Shown piece by piece: positions 1 to 11,059 of a stretch of 64,000 nt of DNA. Source of the stretch: Neostapfia colusana (lineage: Eukaryota; Streptophyta; Magnoliopsida; Poales; Poaceae); the NCBI GenBank assembly GCA_030760725.1, contig JASWHV010000005.1, forward strand, positions 27,537,241-27,601,240, read 5' to 3'. The translations under genes and the position numbers were made by a program. The stretch's first letter is position 1. Each line of letters opens with the position of its first letter. Under the pieces are notes generated by a model. That model was not told the DNA's origin and searched no databases. It saw only the letters and a list, made by a program, of their open reading frames with translations.

Positions 1-1024
1 ATGACAGGTGGGGTCCACTTCTTTCTCCCCTCTTCTTATCCTCCCAAAAGATCTAAATTTTTGGCAGGTGATCCAAATTCCATTTGGAGAGTTCAAATTC
101 AGATGTCACTTCGACATACGACAAGGTTTCATCCAAACGGACATTCAATTTGAATTCAAATGTTATTCGATGGTCCCTTTGAATTACTTAGTCATGCACC
201 TCCAAGTTTTTGCAAAATTTGCATTCCCACACATTTAGAGCTGAGGATCTCAAATGTAGAATCAGATTTTAAATTTGGATGCTGCACATATAAAATTTGC
301 ATCAACAGTTTGAAAGCCTCCTTTGTGATGACCCATTTGAATTTTAGTGAAAATTTTGGTTTGCTCATAGCCCATGCTTGATCACTCTTGGTCCTAATCT
401 GAACCTCACAAGTTCAGTTTGAATTTGCCTTTCAAATTTGAATTAAGCACAAATTCACAAATGATCTCAATTAACTCCTTTTAAGCCCACCCTAAAATCA
501 AAAGGTTGCCACCATGACTTTCCTCAAATTCAACTGTATGAGGTTTCACGTGTATTCAAAAGTTCGACAGCAATTGAGGTGATCATTGAGTCTAAAGATC
601 TGCTTTTTATTCGGTCACATGCAGATGTATGATTTACACATGGGTTTAACTCCACATTGGTCCTATGACATTCAAATGAATCGTTGAACCCATGTTGTTG
701 AACCCCATGTACACCATCCCGTGTAAGAAAGTTTTTTTAAGTCCCATTATTCATTTATCAGAAACACAACGATGCTCAAACATCCGTTTCTTTGCATTCA
801 CATTTTTGGGACTTTTACATTGGGGGATACCCATCCACCAGAGATCCAAACACAGCTAAAATACCAAAAGTTTCTCTTCATTTCACAAAGGGTGAGCCAG
901 TATCCCCCACAAATTACAAAAGTGAAACAAAAACCCAAGGAGGAGCCCTAACTACGCAGAGGGATCATCCATTCTTCACTTCTTGTCCTCCTCATCCTTG
1001 ATTGCTCCTCCGGGACGAGCTCGG
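1..1024. other. AT-rich non-coding flank, no gene seen
   Basis: This stretch is AT-rich and full of short TTTGAATT-like words of the kind found in the Tekay-type LTRs elsewhere in the window. No open frame here looks like a protein. It lies beyond the 3' end of the minus-strand antisense gene that follows, so it may hold that gene's 3' untranslated region or an unrelated older LTR fragment. Near 823-910 the words TTGGGGGATAC and GTATCCCCCAC form a small imperfect inverted pair whose meaning I cannot tell. Confidence 0.4.
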
Positions 1025-3440
1025 TTAAGGAGATTGCAACCGGGTAACCTCAGCCCTAGCTCCTTCAGGACCCGCCAATGGCTCACGAAAGCTGCAAAGA
1101 AGATGAATATCAAGGGCAGGGTAGTGAGACAGCATGACCCCTAATGCCACTCGGGCCCCGCAGAAGACCCCGGCTCCCCCGACATCCCATCGTCGACCAT
1201 CCACCGTACCGAGCGCCTTGGCCAGCCGAACGGATAGCCCGACTCCAGACCAGTCACCAAGCACTAAGTCACAGATTGACCGCCCGGCGCCCCATAGGCT
1301 GGCAAGCTCTGACTGAAGCTCTGAAATGCGCTGGGTGACTTGCCGGAGACACGACTCTGGGGGACGTGACTTCGCCGAGGTGGTGGACAACATCGGACCC
1401 AGAATCCGGTCGCAAGTCGCCGCCACCAGGTGCCGAGCCTTCTCCAATGCTCACTCCTAAGTAGAGAGACAAGCATGAAGACTCTCGACATCCTCCCTCT
1501 GAGCTTCAGACAAATCCTCAGCGACGTTAACGCGCCCCTGCGTTTCTGCAACAAGACGTACCACCAAGATGTCAAGCCGACACGGACGCGGAAGGTCGAA
1601 AGAAGAAGGAGAAGAAGGGACAAACCCGCGATTTGGTCCCTTGTCCTCTCCACGACAACCAGGGGGGCTTCCAGGATCTCCCAGAGGTAGGCCGATATCT
1701 CCTCCGCGGCCTGAGCCATGCCCCCTTGAATGGTCTTGGCGACCGCGTGAAGGAGGGCGAGCTCCGCGAAAGACGACGGCACCCCCTTGATCACGGCCTT
1801 AGTCTCCTGAGCCGTTCCCTTCGCAAAAGCCCGGGCCCTCTCGAGCTCTGCCTGCACCTCCGCCAGCTCGGCCTCCACACGGTGGCGACGATCCTCGCTC
1901 TCGTGACGATGCCGGGAGTCCTCAGAAGCTCGGCAAAAGAGTTACGAACAACGAAGGAGAGACCTCTTGTCAGGACCCAATAATCCACAACAGCAAGGAA
2001 TGAAGGAGAAGGCTCACCGAACCGCTCGGAGGCACCTTCCGCAGTTGCCCAAGCACGGCGTCCAGACAGCCGCACTCCGTCAAGAGACCCGACTGGATGC
2101 CGACAACTTCAGAGCACAGGGAGCCCAGGCACAGCGGGCCCCTTCACCGGGTCCTCACGCGGGGCTGCGGCACTCGGGGAGAGCCTCTCCTGCACGGACG
2201 GACCTCCTGCGCAAAGGCGCGGATCAGAATGCTGAATCTGGAGAAAGATAATACAGCAATAGGAGAAGGGAAGTACCTCTCCCACCATCGAATAACAGCG
2301 CACGGCCCACATGACGAAGACACGCTGTTCGGGGAACGACGAATGGGGGGGCAGCGGAGCAAAAGCTGGAGCCACCACTTTTGTCCTGCGAGCACCCAAG
2401 GATGTAGAGCCACGCTCGACGGGAGCCAACGGTCTGGGCTCGACACACGGTCGACCCTCCTCCAATGCTCCACCGTCCGTCCACCGTGATACCTTGAAGG
2501 GCAAGGGCCCCCCAACGATCCGAGCACCCGGAGCCCGGGCCCCTGAAAGGCTGTTGTCGGGTTCCATGCATGGGCGCTCGGAGGGGTCGAAGTTCGCTCC
2601 ATCCTTCCACTCCTGATCATGAGCGGACTCGGACGCCCGCTTCGCCACCGCTCGAGCGGCGGGGGTCGGAACCTCAGCCCGGCTACCCCCACTCTCTGTC
2701 GACCCGGTGCTGTCCTTCGTTGATGACTTAGGAGTAGACTCACTGGCTGCATGCGTCGCACGCCTCCACTTCTTGCACTGTATCCGGCAAGCTTTGGTCT
2801 CATCCCTCTTCCTCGGGGTCTCTTTAGCTCTCGGACTTGTTGAAGAATCGGGTCGAGCCTCCCCATCTCCTTCCTCGGGGTCTCTCACTTCCAAGAATCT
2901 TGCTCCTGAGGAGACCTTTCTGAGAAAGGTGGAAGGGAGGGAGCGTCATTCTTGATGTAGAACCACTGGCGCTCCCATCTAATCGGGAGGAGGCAGGCGC
3001 ACGTAGACGAAGTATGATTCCCACGATGATGGCTCGATAACAGGCCCCCCATTGATGAGAGCGGGGCTTGATCAGACGATGGCCACACAAGAAACAAGAA
3101 TCTCCACAATCCGAAGTGAGGAGCCATCCCCAAGTACGCTTCGCACGAAATGATGAAGAGCAGCACTTGAAGGACGCTGTCCGGCATCAAATGATGGAGC
3201 TCCATCCCGTACTCCTGCAGCAAGCCATGAAAGAAATGCTGCACTGGCAAACCCAGCCCACGCAGGTTAAACACTCCAAGCGACATGACCTCGCTGGCCC
3301 GTGGAATTGGAAATTGTTCCTCCTCAGGGACGCAGATGCCATGGGCATCACGTTCCGACAGCAGTCCCATCTCCCAGAGAGAAGCAATGGCCCTGCCGGA
3401 ACTACAACTTCGACCATGAAGGCATTGCTAGGCAAGACGG
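1025..3440 (-). pseudogene. Antisense gene of an old Tat-like retrotransposon ('putative gypsy type transposon' protein), degenerate
   Basis: Read on the minus strand, 3370-2885 encodes a domain with the pattern GLPVQHFFHGLLQEYGMELH followed by a CEAYLG..PHF..WR motif. I recognise this as the Transposase_28 / 'putative gypsy type transposon' family (PF04195). It continues into a basic, Ser/Thr/Pro-rich linker (about 2894-2109). A Glu/Ala-rich coiled-coil-like part (about 1878-1264) and a C-terminal stretch in another frame (1447-1025) follow. At least two frame changes separate the pieces, so it is a pseudogene. In Tat-lineage elements such genes lie antisense between pol and the 3' LTR. That fits a plus-strand element whose 3' end is at 19719-20840. 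The function of the protein is unknown. Confidence 0.7.
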
Positions 3441-4309
3441 GAGAATGTGCCGCGCAAGAGGAAGCAGAACTTTCTCTTTTCCTCTACGGCTGAGACACCA
3501 AGAGAAAAAGGAACATGGTGTGGTAGAGACAAAGGCGGCAGGAAGAAGACGGGGCGCTGCGCAATACGGAAAGGTGAAGAGGAAAGGTTGGCAAACGCAA
3601 AGCAGGCAAATGCAGAAAACATCCAGGGGGCAAGAAAAAATAAGGTAGGCAGGACAGCGTCTGTAGGATGGAAACTGTCATGCAGCAGGTGGCCCCTCAT
3701 GACCGCCACAGCCTCAAGGGAACCACCATCATAACATCAATTAACCCCTGGATTAAAACCAAATGTATTGCAAGGGAACCGAGTCAAGCGGCGCCTCCTC
3801 GGTTCCCCTATGGAAAAACCGCCCAAAAGGCGCAAGGGGCCCACCGGGCCGTAACTGTTGGTCACTATGATCTGAAACCATGAACGCGGCACGGGGTTTG
3901 AGTCGAGCAGCCCCTCCTAAACCCCGGTGAAATCGGAGGACACAAAAGGCGACACGACGGCGGATGGAAGGTAAGTCTACAGCCCGCATTAATGGTCTCA
4001 AATGTCCCAGGTTAGAAGGCCGGCCAGCAGATGGCTCAGAAGCCACTGGGGGCGATCCCGAGTAAGGGGCAAGAACCGTGAGGCAGTCCATGAAAAAGAC
4101 AATTTCGGGTGGGATGAATCCCCCCGACACTTCTAAGCTTGTAGCCGAGCCCCAGCACCACAAGCGCCGAGGTAGACCCCTGAAGGGTCGGCAGCGAGCC
4201 GCCCGATCCAACGAAGAGCTCGGGAACCACGCGCATGCCTAGAGCTGGGAATTAATGAAACGCCAGCAATGAAGCTTCGACCAGAAAGCCCCTCGGTGTG
4301 AAGCAGAGC
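3441..4309. other. Non-coding interior of the old Tat-like element
   Basis: No convincing coding frame is present. Position and base composition fit the spacer between the antisense gene and the 3' LTR of a Tat-like element. The sequence stops at the insertion point of element A (4314) and appears to resume at 19719. Confidence 0.45.
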
Positions 4310-4314
4310 CAATG
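4310..4314. repeat. Left target-site duplication of element A (CAATG)
   Basis: CAATG directly precedes the 5' LTR and is repeated exactly at 19714-19718 after the 3' LTR. A five-base duplication is the usual Ty3/gypsy integration footprint and shows that both ends are original. Confidence 0.9.
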
Positions 4315-6869
4315 TGTAAGGGCCTCAGTTTTTGACACATATTTGAAGTGTTCATCACCACACCACACACCTCATTTGAGGAAAGATGATGAACACAAAT
4401 GAAGAGCAAGTAACCACCATCAACATGCTCATTAGAGAACAAACTCACACATTGCAAAAAGTGGTATTTCCCACATGTGATATAGGTGGGCTGGACATAT
4501 GAAAACTCCTACACATTGCTAAGGATGTCCATGCCAAGTTTCACCCAAATTCACAACCTTTTTGAGGTCATTTTGGGTATAGTTAGAAAGAGGGCAGTTT
4601 GAAACCATATTCAAATTCAAACTGTTTTTATCCCATGAATTTAAAAGTGGGAGGCATATTCTTACTCAGCACATTTTTGTGAGCTCACACACCAATTTTC
4701 ACTCCATTTGGAGTTGATCTTGACATGAGCTAAGTGGGGGAAATTCAAACTTTATTTGAATCTCAAACTGAACTTGTGCTGAAATTCTTTCAAACCAAAC
4801 CTCATTTAAACTTTGATTAATTCAAATGGCTCATGGATGTATAATTTGAATTACCAGGGGTACTATGGGGCTCACTGTTTACAACAGTGATTAGGAGTAA
4901 ATTTCAGAGGTTAAAACTGGAATTGGGACCCACATGTCAGCCACCACTTCAACTCAAACCGACTGAAATTCTCTCACTCGGTTAACCGAGCCGCCGCTGC
5001 GATCGCCACCGAGGGCAGCTGCCGTGCCAGCAGCTGCTTGCCCACGCGCGGGCGTGAGGCGGTGCAGAGCCTTCTTAAGGCGCCTGCCCCCCTCCTCGGC
5101 CGAGGCATCGCCGTTTCTGCCCCGCAAGAACTCAGCGCCGGCCGAAGTTTTCCGCAACTTGGAATCAATCGGAGAGCGCCGATCACAGCTTCCTCCATCC
5201 CCTCCAGAGACCCAGCGAGGTACTAGAGACCTTCCTCCGTCTTCCCCGCTGCTAGAATTCAGTAGAAACCGATTGATATCGGCTGTGCCGAAAGATCAAT
5301 TTGGTGACTTAGAACCGCTGCACCTCGGGCTTCCGTGGACAGCCCAGCCAGGGCGTTGTCACACCCGAACCAAGGCACCCTTGGATGCGCTGGTGATCGG
5401 TGCTGCTCACCCCCGAGCCACAGCTTGAGTGGTTGCTCACCGGCGGCGAATTTCCAATTTTCCCCTTTCTTTGTGCAGCACGACCCTTGGGTGCGATTCT
5501 GTCGAATTCGTGACCTAGAAAGGATTAGAGGGCCTCAATTCGCTCTCACACAAACTAGACAGAGTAACGCACAAGTTGCCTTCACAACCCTTGGCCGGAG
5601 AACCTCTGTACCCGGCGTAATTCGAGGTTTACCAATGGCGGAGTAAACGGGAGGCATCGGGCGTACGGTGAGGACCTACTTCGGGCCTTCCCTGAGCTGC
5701 CTCAAGCTCATGTCGACCTTCCCTGAGGTCCACTGATGCTTCCCGACCGGTTCCTCGAGTAGTTGAGGTGATAGGGAAGTCAGCCGACATGGCCGATGTT
5801 TTTCCGAGGTGGCGGCTCGTCGCCTACCATGCTCCGGCCATTGTCATGAGCAGCTGACCCTGGAATCCTGTTCCCCAAGTGAAAGTAGGCAGGGGCGGCC
5901 AAAATCGTGAAGTTTGGAGCTGTACAGAAGCCGGCGGCAAGCTCTCCGGCGAGGTCCCTCGGCGGTGGAGCGCGGGCGTCGCGAGGTTGAAGAAAGGGGT
6001 GGACCCCAGCTGTCAGCGGACGATATTTTGAATCGGGATCGGGCTACAGCTGGGATCAGGTGTGCTGGCACGCAAAATCCTTGTGGGCCGCGGTATGCTG
6101 TCGCCTCGACGTGCGACGCGTGTCCCCTGGGTCCACGCGCAAGTTTAAACTTTTCCCCGATTTTCAGATTTCCTTCAAACTTCAAATCCTCATAACTTTG
6201 GCTAGAAAGCTCCAAGTCGAGCGAACCAAATTTTGCTGGATCCATCTCTCAGAGTACTTTCCAGAAAATCAAGTTTCACTTCATGAAATTCCTTATTTCT
6301 CCAGAATTAATTCCTCAAAATTTAAACTGTTTGGAATTTTAACTGGAGAATCCTTTGGAGGAAAATCCTGAAATTATGTTGGGATGTTCACCAAAATATC
6401 CCTGAACTACCATAAAAATTTCAGACCCATTGGAGCTCATTTAATCCACCTAATGGTGTGATTAGTGAAACTGTTCCAGAGAAAATAGAAAATGTTCAGA
6501 AACATTTTCAGAATTTTCTCTGAAATTGTTTGGCTCATATCTTTAGCTAGGAACCTTCAAATTAAGTGAGACCAACTCCATTAGAACCCTCTGAAAATCT
6601 AGTTTTCAGAAAGTCATAGTTTGTTTCATGAAAATCCTTAGAACACCCTAAAAGCCTTCAATTAAGGTCAAGTACATAATTAATTGTGGAGGGCTCAAAT
6701 GAGCTTGACTGCAACTAAAACTTGACCAAGTTTCTATTTAGATTGTAACCAAGCCACAGTAAAAGTTTCACAGTCATTAGGCTTGTCTAGCAAGAGTTAT
6801 AGACTTCACAAGATTAAAAGTAAATACAACTACATTTAAATTAATACATATGTTGCTTCTATCATGTAG

Positions 6870-6950
6870 TCGATAAGGTCGAGGAGGAACCCGATGTCCT
6901 AGACTTCGTAACTCCGGAGGAGCAGCTAGCCTACGACCAAGAGCAGCAAG
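6870..6950 (+). CDS. Candidate coding exon A inside the 5' LTR of element A
   Basis: The segment starts after an acceptor-like ATCATGTAG and ends at AAG|GCAAGC, which fits the consensus of the minor GC-AG intron class. It is open in one frame and encodes an acidic peptide (VEEEPDVLDF...EEQLAYDQEQQ). It starts with two bases of a split codon and ends with one. In the 3' LTR (18250-18330) the frame is also open and changes are mostly conservative (D to E, Q to K), though one D becomes A. An exon of similar kind and phase lies in the diverged LTR H at 24178-24228. No start codon exon was found. Protein function is unknown; the alternative is chance openness of a short segment. Confidence 0.45.
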
Positions 6951-8039
6951 GCAAGCTCCGGTTTGCATTAACCTTTTTACAATTTTTTATTGTTTTGAGC
7001 ACATACCTGTTTACTTTATTCTTTGCATTAGGGTCTTGTTTGGAAGCCCCACTGCATAGCCAAGAGAACCATGGGTTGGGTTTAGGATTGCCAACCCCAT
7101 TAGCTACTGCATTGCTATGATAGAGTAGGATTCGGTACAAGTCGAGTAGTTGGAACTACTCGCGAGCATAGGCTAGAGCCACTCGACTCGGGTAGTAATA
7201 GCACATGAAACACATGGCAAGAAAATGAGACCAAGCGGAGGGTAAGGGCAGCAGGACATTGGGGCCTGTGTGCTGTAGCTCCGCTTGTGTCGGTTGAGGA
7301 CCGAACCGTGTGCGGGCCTGTTGAACAAGCTAGAACAGTACCGAAGACCTACCGGCTATATGGGAACCGGGAAACTGATGTAACTCGGGTAGCTGGGTAT
7401 TGAGGCATTGCCCGTCGTTCAGAGGGTAGGTTGAGAGCTTGAGGTGTAAATCGGCTGGCGGCACGGAGATGCGCGTGCAGAGACCTCTTGCTCGGGACGA
7501 TGGGACCGGTTCAATATTTGGCTGACGGGTGAAAGGTAGTTGCGTACGGCGTCCGTGATGGTTGTTGTAGGCAACATCGAGTACGGGCGTACGTGACGGG
7601 TTGTTCGGGTAACCCTGCAGGTGTAAATCAATTATAATCGCCGTCCCTCGCGGTCAGTGAGTACCACTTGTTCACTGTACCGTGACGTAGAAAGAACAGG
7701 CTAGTTACATGTTAAAATGCTGCTGATTGAAAGATGGACTTGATTGCTAATGACTTGCTATAGTTTAGAGCTAACTAAAGTTCATTTCAACTTTGGGAAA
7801 AGTACATGAGAGAAATGCTTTTCTTGTTTGATTGCGGCTCTCTCATGTACCTTAGCGTAAGGTTCTCCACAACCTGCTGCTAAAACCTGAAAGTAAGGTT
7901 CCACTAATTAGGCTAGTCCTTTGCAAATGATTTTACCTCATGTACCTATTACCCCTCATGTAGAAGTTCCATGTTTAGGTGAGACGGGTCAGACTTGCTG
8001 AGCCTTCGTGCTCACTGCTTGTGTTTGAAGATTTTGCAG

Positions 8040-8128
8040 GGTTCTATGAGGAAGGGACTCCCGAAGAGGAGACGGAACCCCAGGAGGGGAACCCCATCGA
8101 GTGGGAGTCGTGCACGCCGCAGAGTTAG
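8040..8128 (+). CDS. Candidate last coding exon B inside the 5' LTR of element A
   Basis: It starts after a good acceptor (GAAGATTTTGCAG). The leading two bases complete the split codon left by exon A, so A and B join in frame to give an acidic Glu/Pro-rich tail (FYEEGTPEEETEPQ...CTPQS) ending in TAG at 8126-8128. The AATAAA signal follows at 8250. In the 3' LTR the corresponding acceptor AG is changed and one base is missing (about 19397-19484), so that copy would not encode the same tail. LTRs I and J have matching last exons. Confidence 0.45.
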
Positions 8129-8249
8129 TGTGCGTGTGTGCTAGCAAGGACACGTTCGAGGGCTGAATGTGGACTTGATGCGTAGTCTACACCCGCGAGT
8201 GTAGGCTAAACTTATTTTGATGTAAACATGTTCATAAACCTGTTTATGT

Positions 8250-8255
8250 AATAAA
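8250..8255 (+). terminator. Polyadenylation signal of element A LTR (AATAAA)
   Basis: AATAAA lies about 90 bases before the LTR end, as expected at the end of R. The same signal is at 19606-19611 in the 3' LTR. It also lies 122 bases after the stop codon of candidate exon B. Confidence 0.65.
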
Positions 8256-8347
8256 ATTCCACTTCCGCTTTGTACCTTTGATGTGTGTTATCCGGTGCTG
8301 TGTCAGCGTGATCCTGGCTCGACAAGACCGTGGGGTCGTGTCAGCGT

Positions 8348-8360
8348 TGGTATCAGAGCT
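8348..8360 (+). other. Primer binding site of element A
   Basis: TGGTATCAGAGCT lies four bases after the LTR end. This is the standard plant retrotransposon sequence complementary to the 3' end of initiator methionine tRNA, which primes minus-strand DNA synthesis. Confidence 0.9.
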
Positions 8361-9843
8361 CGCTTGAGGTTTAACACAGTACAAAGGTCATCTTTTTCCA
8401 AAAATCCAGTGAGGAACGAGTTAGTAGCCCGTATAAGGATGTTATTGGTATATAGTAAGTGGCATATTAACTTATTTGATTATGTCGGAAAATCGTGTAT
8501 CTCGGGACGTTCATGTCTTGGGGGGTACACGTAAGCGCTGTCCACCAGTGCGCACAAGCTGAAGGGTGGAGCCCCACGGGTGGCAGGTAACCCGACTCGC
8601 TTTGATATCCTCTACGACTCTTCATGTCGTTTGGGGTATTCGAGCAACGTCTATCCCTGGCGTGCGTGAGGCAACTTGGGAGACCCCGTCACGTTGTCTG
8701 AAACGTGAACACGTAACTCAAGGCATGGTTGGCTTGAGAACATCCGGGCGAGTGATGACGGCCGGTTGTACGAACTGTATGGATTCCGGGCTCGGTGTGC
8801 CGCCGAGTCTGATGATTGTATGAGTTTCTGCAGGTAGCATGACCATGAAACGGTAGACGTGTAGCATCCGTGTGCGAGTGACGTTTAGTGCCACTGAAAT
8901 AACGAAGCCGGCTAAGTCCGGTATAGGTTATTCTTTGTGAGGACGTAGTTCCGACATAATCTGGTTACGCATCGACGTCACACCCAACTAAATGAACAAA
9001 TTCATTTAAAACTTGAAGGTTTTGATCCAAAGTAGTAAAACTTGATGTAACTCCTTCCCTTGAACAGGATATTCAAAGTTAACAAGTTTTCAACTTATAG
9101 GTTGTTAAGGACAGAGCACTCTGTTTTCAGCTGAATCAAGGCTGAAGTTAATCAGAGGTTAGAGGTTGAGTTCTTTCGAGGTTGGGGCCGTATGATACAT
9201 TTCTGGAAAGCTTTGGAAGAGCTTTACAACTTTTATGTTGAGCTCCAGAGGTGTTTCATCCCTTAACCACTCCAAAAATGCAGTAGAGTTGAAACTGTCC
9301 AGAAAACAGGACAGAGTAAAGACTCTCTGTAGACTCTCTGTAAATTAAGCATGACTTCCTGCATAAAAATCCAAAAATAGAAAATTAGGTAGTTCTGGAA
9401 AGCTTATGAGATGGGTTACAACTTTGTAACAGAAAGTTTTGTCAGATTTGGAACAGAATTAACTGTAATTCTTGGATTAAATCAGTACCTAAAGCAGGTA
9501 TGTGCTGTCCAATTGTTTCCAGAAATTCTTCTAACTTTGACATCTCATAACTTTTGAACCAGGACAGATCTTAGGACAAGCAAATACTTTCTGGAAAGCT
9601 ATTGAAGTTAGCTTTGACTTTAATGTTGAGCTCCAAAATTGGATTTGCACTTAACATGGCCTAAATCAGGTTGAAATATAAAATGGTCAGGGCTGTCATG
9701 GGAACAGCAGATCAGCAGTCAAATTTGTTTAAAATTTGAACTATGTTTCCAAATGTTATGGGTTCAATGACATGTCTTATGTTATAACTCAAGGGTTTAC
9801 TGTTTAAATAAATATTTGACATTTCTCAAATATATTTTTATAG
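8361..9843 (+). other. Untranslated leader of element A
   Basis: About 1.5 kb separate the primer site from the first element ORF, with no protein-like frame. Donor-like GGCAG|GTAAC (about 8582-8589) and TGCAG|GTAGC (about 8829-8838) occur. A strong acceptor-like run (TATATTTTTATAG) ends at 9843, directly before an ATG. The leader may therefore contain an intron that is removed to express ORF0. Confidence 0.5.
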
Positions 9844-10787
9844 ATGATAGCGGATAAGCAATTGGAGAACGGGTGGGTGGTTTCCCACTGTTCTCACCGT
9901 AGCGGCTACCCAGAAGCATTGTGGCATTGCTCCAATATTTTGGGTACGACCAGATGCCGCAGTACTTCGCCAAGGAAGAAGGCGAAGAGGGGAACAAGGC
10001 GTGGATGATCCATGTCGAGGTTCCCGCAGGACCTACGCCACCCGGTTGGGTGCCGTTCACCGTCATGGTGAGAAGGAGACAACCGGAAGGGATGTGACAA
10101 GTGGCAGCCCATGACACTATGTCACGTTTCTGCCAACTACACGTGCAGGCTATGGAGGGCACTCCATACGCGCTTGTTCCGGTGGAGGGACGGGCTCAGC
10201 ATGTGTGGGAAGAGAGGTACCGGGAGGCAACAGATCCGAGTTGTCCAAGGTACTACCCCGCGGAGGCAAATCTCAGCCTCCAGATGAGGGCGGGAAACGC
10301 TGTGATGGACAGCCAAGCTGTTCATATGGAGCATCTCGCCACCAAGCTCAAGGAGAGCACAAGCCGTGGAGACCATTTCGAGAGTGCTCACAGCGCACTC
10401 CGCAATGTGCTCCTTCCGACGATCAACCGACTGAATGAACAACACAATCAGTTGCATCGTCTGAAGAAGGCGAAGAGGAAAAGCCGTGTCGACATAGCGG
10501 CATTACAAGAACTAGTACAAACTCTGACCCAGCAGAACGAGGAACTTACTCAAGAGCGGGACGACGCTATTGAGGAAGGGCAAGGCTGGGAAGAAGATTA
10601 CAACCAGGCTATGGACGAGGTGCATGCTTTACAGGACCTCGTACCTCCAGTATTAGGTATACCGGTGGTCTTGGGTCTTCCAGCAATGGGAGAACCCGGG
10701 ATGGGAGAAGAGGTGGTAGATCCAGAGCCACCAGCAGAGGTACCAGAGGAGGACGACCCGCAGGAGGTCGAGTTCTACTACGAGTAG
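9844..10787 (+). pseudogene. ORF0 of element A, extra protein upstream of gag
   Basis: ATG at 9844 directly follows an acceptor-like AG. The first 80-odd bases read in that frame; the similarity pattern then moves to the next frame near 9930. An in-frame TGA sits at 10095-10097. After it the frame is open to 10787 with a Glu/Gln-rich, coiled-coil-like centre (ALQELVQTLTQQNEELTQER) and an acidic, Pro-rich tail. No enzymatic domain is visible. I recall that some rice Ty3/gypsy families of the RIRE3/RIRE8 type carry an extra ORF in this position; its function is not established. The frameshift and the TGA make this copy defective. Confidence 0.6.
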
Positions 10788-11059
10788 GGGGTTATAGTTG
10801 CCATGTAGGGCAGCCAGGGTAGTGTAACCCAACTTTTGTAATCTGTGACATGTCGTGTAGACAGTAGCGTATGTATAGGTTGTGACGACATGAGCACGAC
10901 TTCTCGGAGACCCGAGAATAATGTATTTTGTATAAAGTTTATGCTTTATCAATATATGTGAACGTTGTGCAAATTAATCATGTGTCACTTCAGTACCTAC
11001 TGTTGCTTATGGAATTTTCAGTACGACATGTGCTAATTGCTGCTGTTTTGAATTTCAGA

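Larger units (their letters stand above)
4315..8343 (+). repeat. 5' LTR of element A
   Basis: It begins TGTAAGGGCC and ends GTGTCA, just before the primer site. The same sequence recurs at 15697-19713. The first 600 bases are AT-rich. A GC-rich block (about 4980-5700) follows that looks like a plant 5' untranslated region with splice-like signals. Then comes an AT-rich block, and finally exon-like segments (6870-6950, 8040-8128) and a polyadenylation signal at 8250. Open frames in the GC-rich block (for example 5024-5428) have no recognisable domain, and I do not call them genes. Confidence 0.93.

Noticed and set aside
823..910. Small inverted pair TTGGGGGATAC / GTATCCCCCAC, possibly a MITE
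   Set aside because: The arms are only about ten bases long, no target duplication is visible and there is no second copy in the window.
5024..5646. Frames in the GC-rich block of the element A LTR, repeated at 16419-17027
   Set aside because: They have no recognisable domain and overlap one another on both strands. The block looks like a 5' untranslated region. They could belong to the hidden LTR gene, but I could not join them in phase to exon A.
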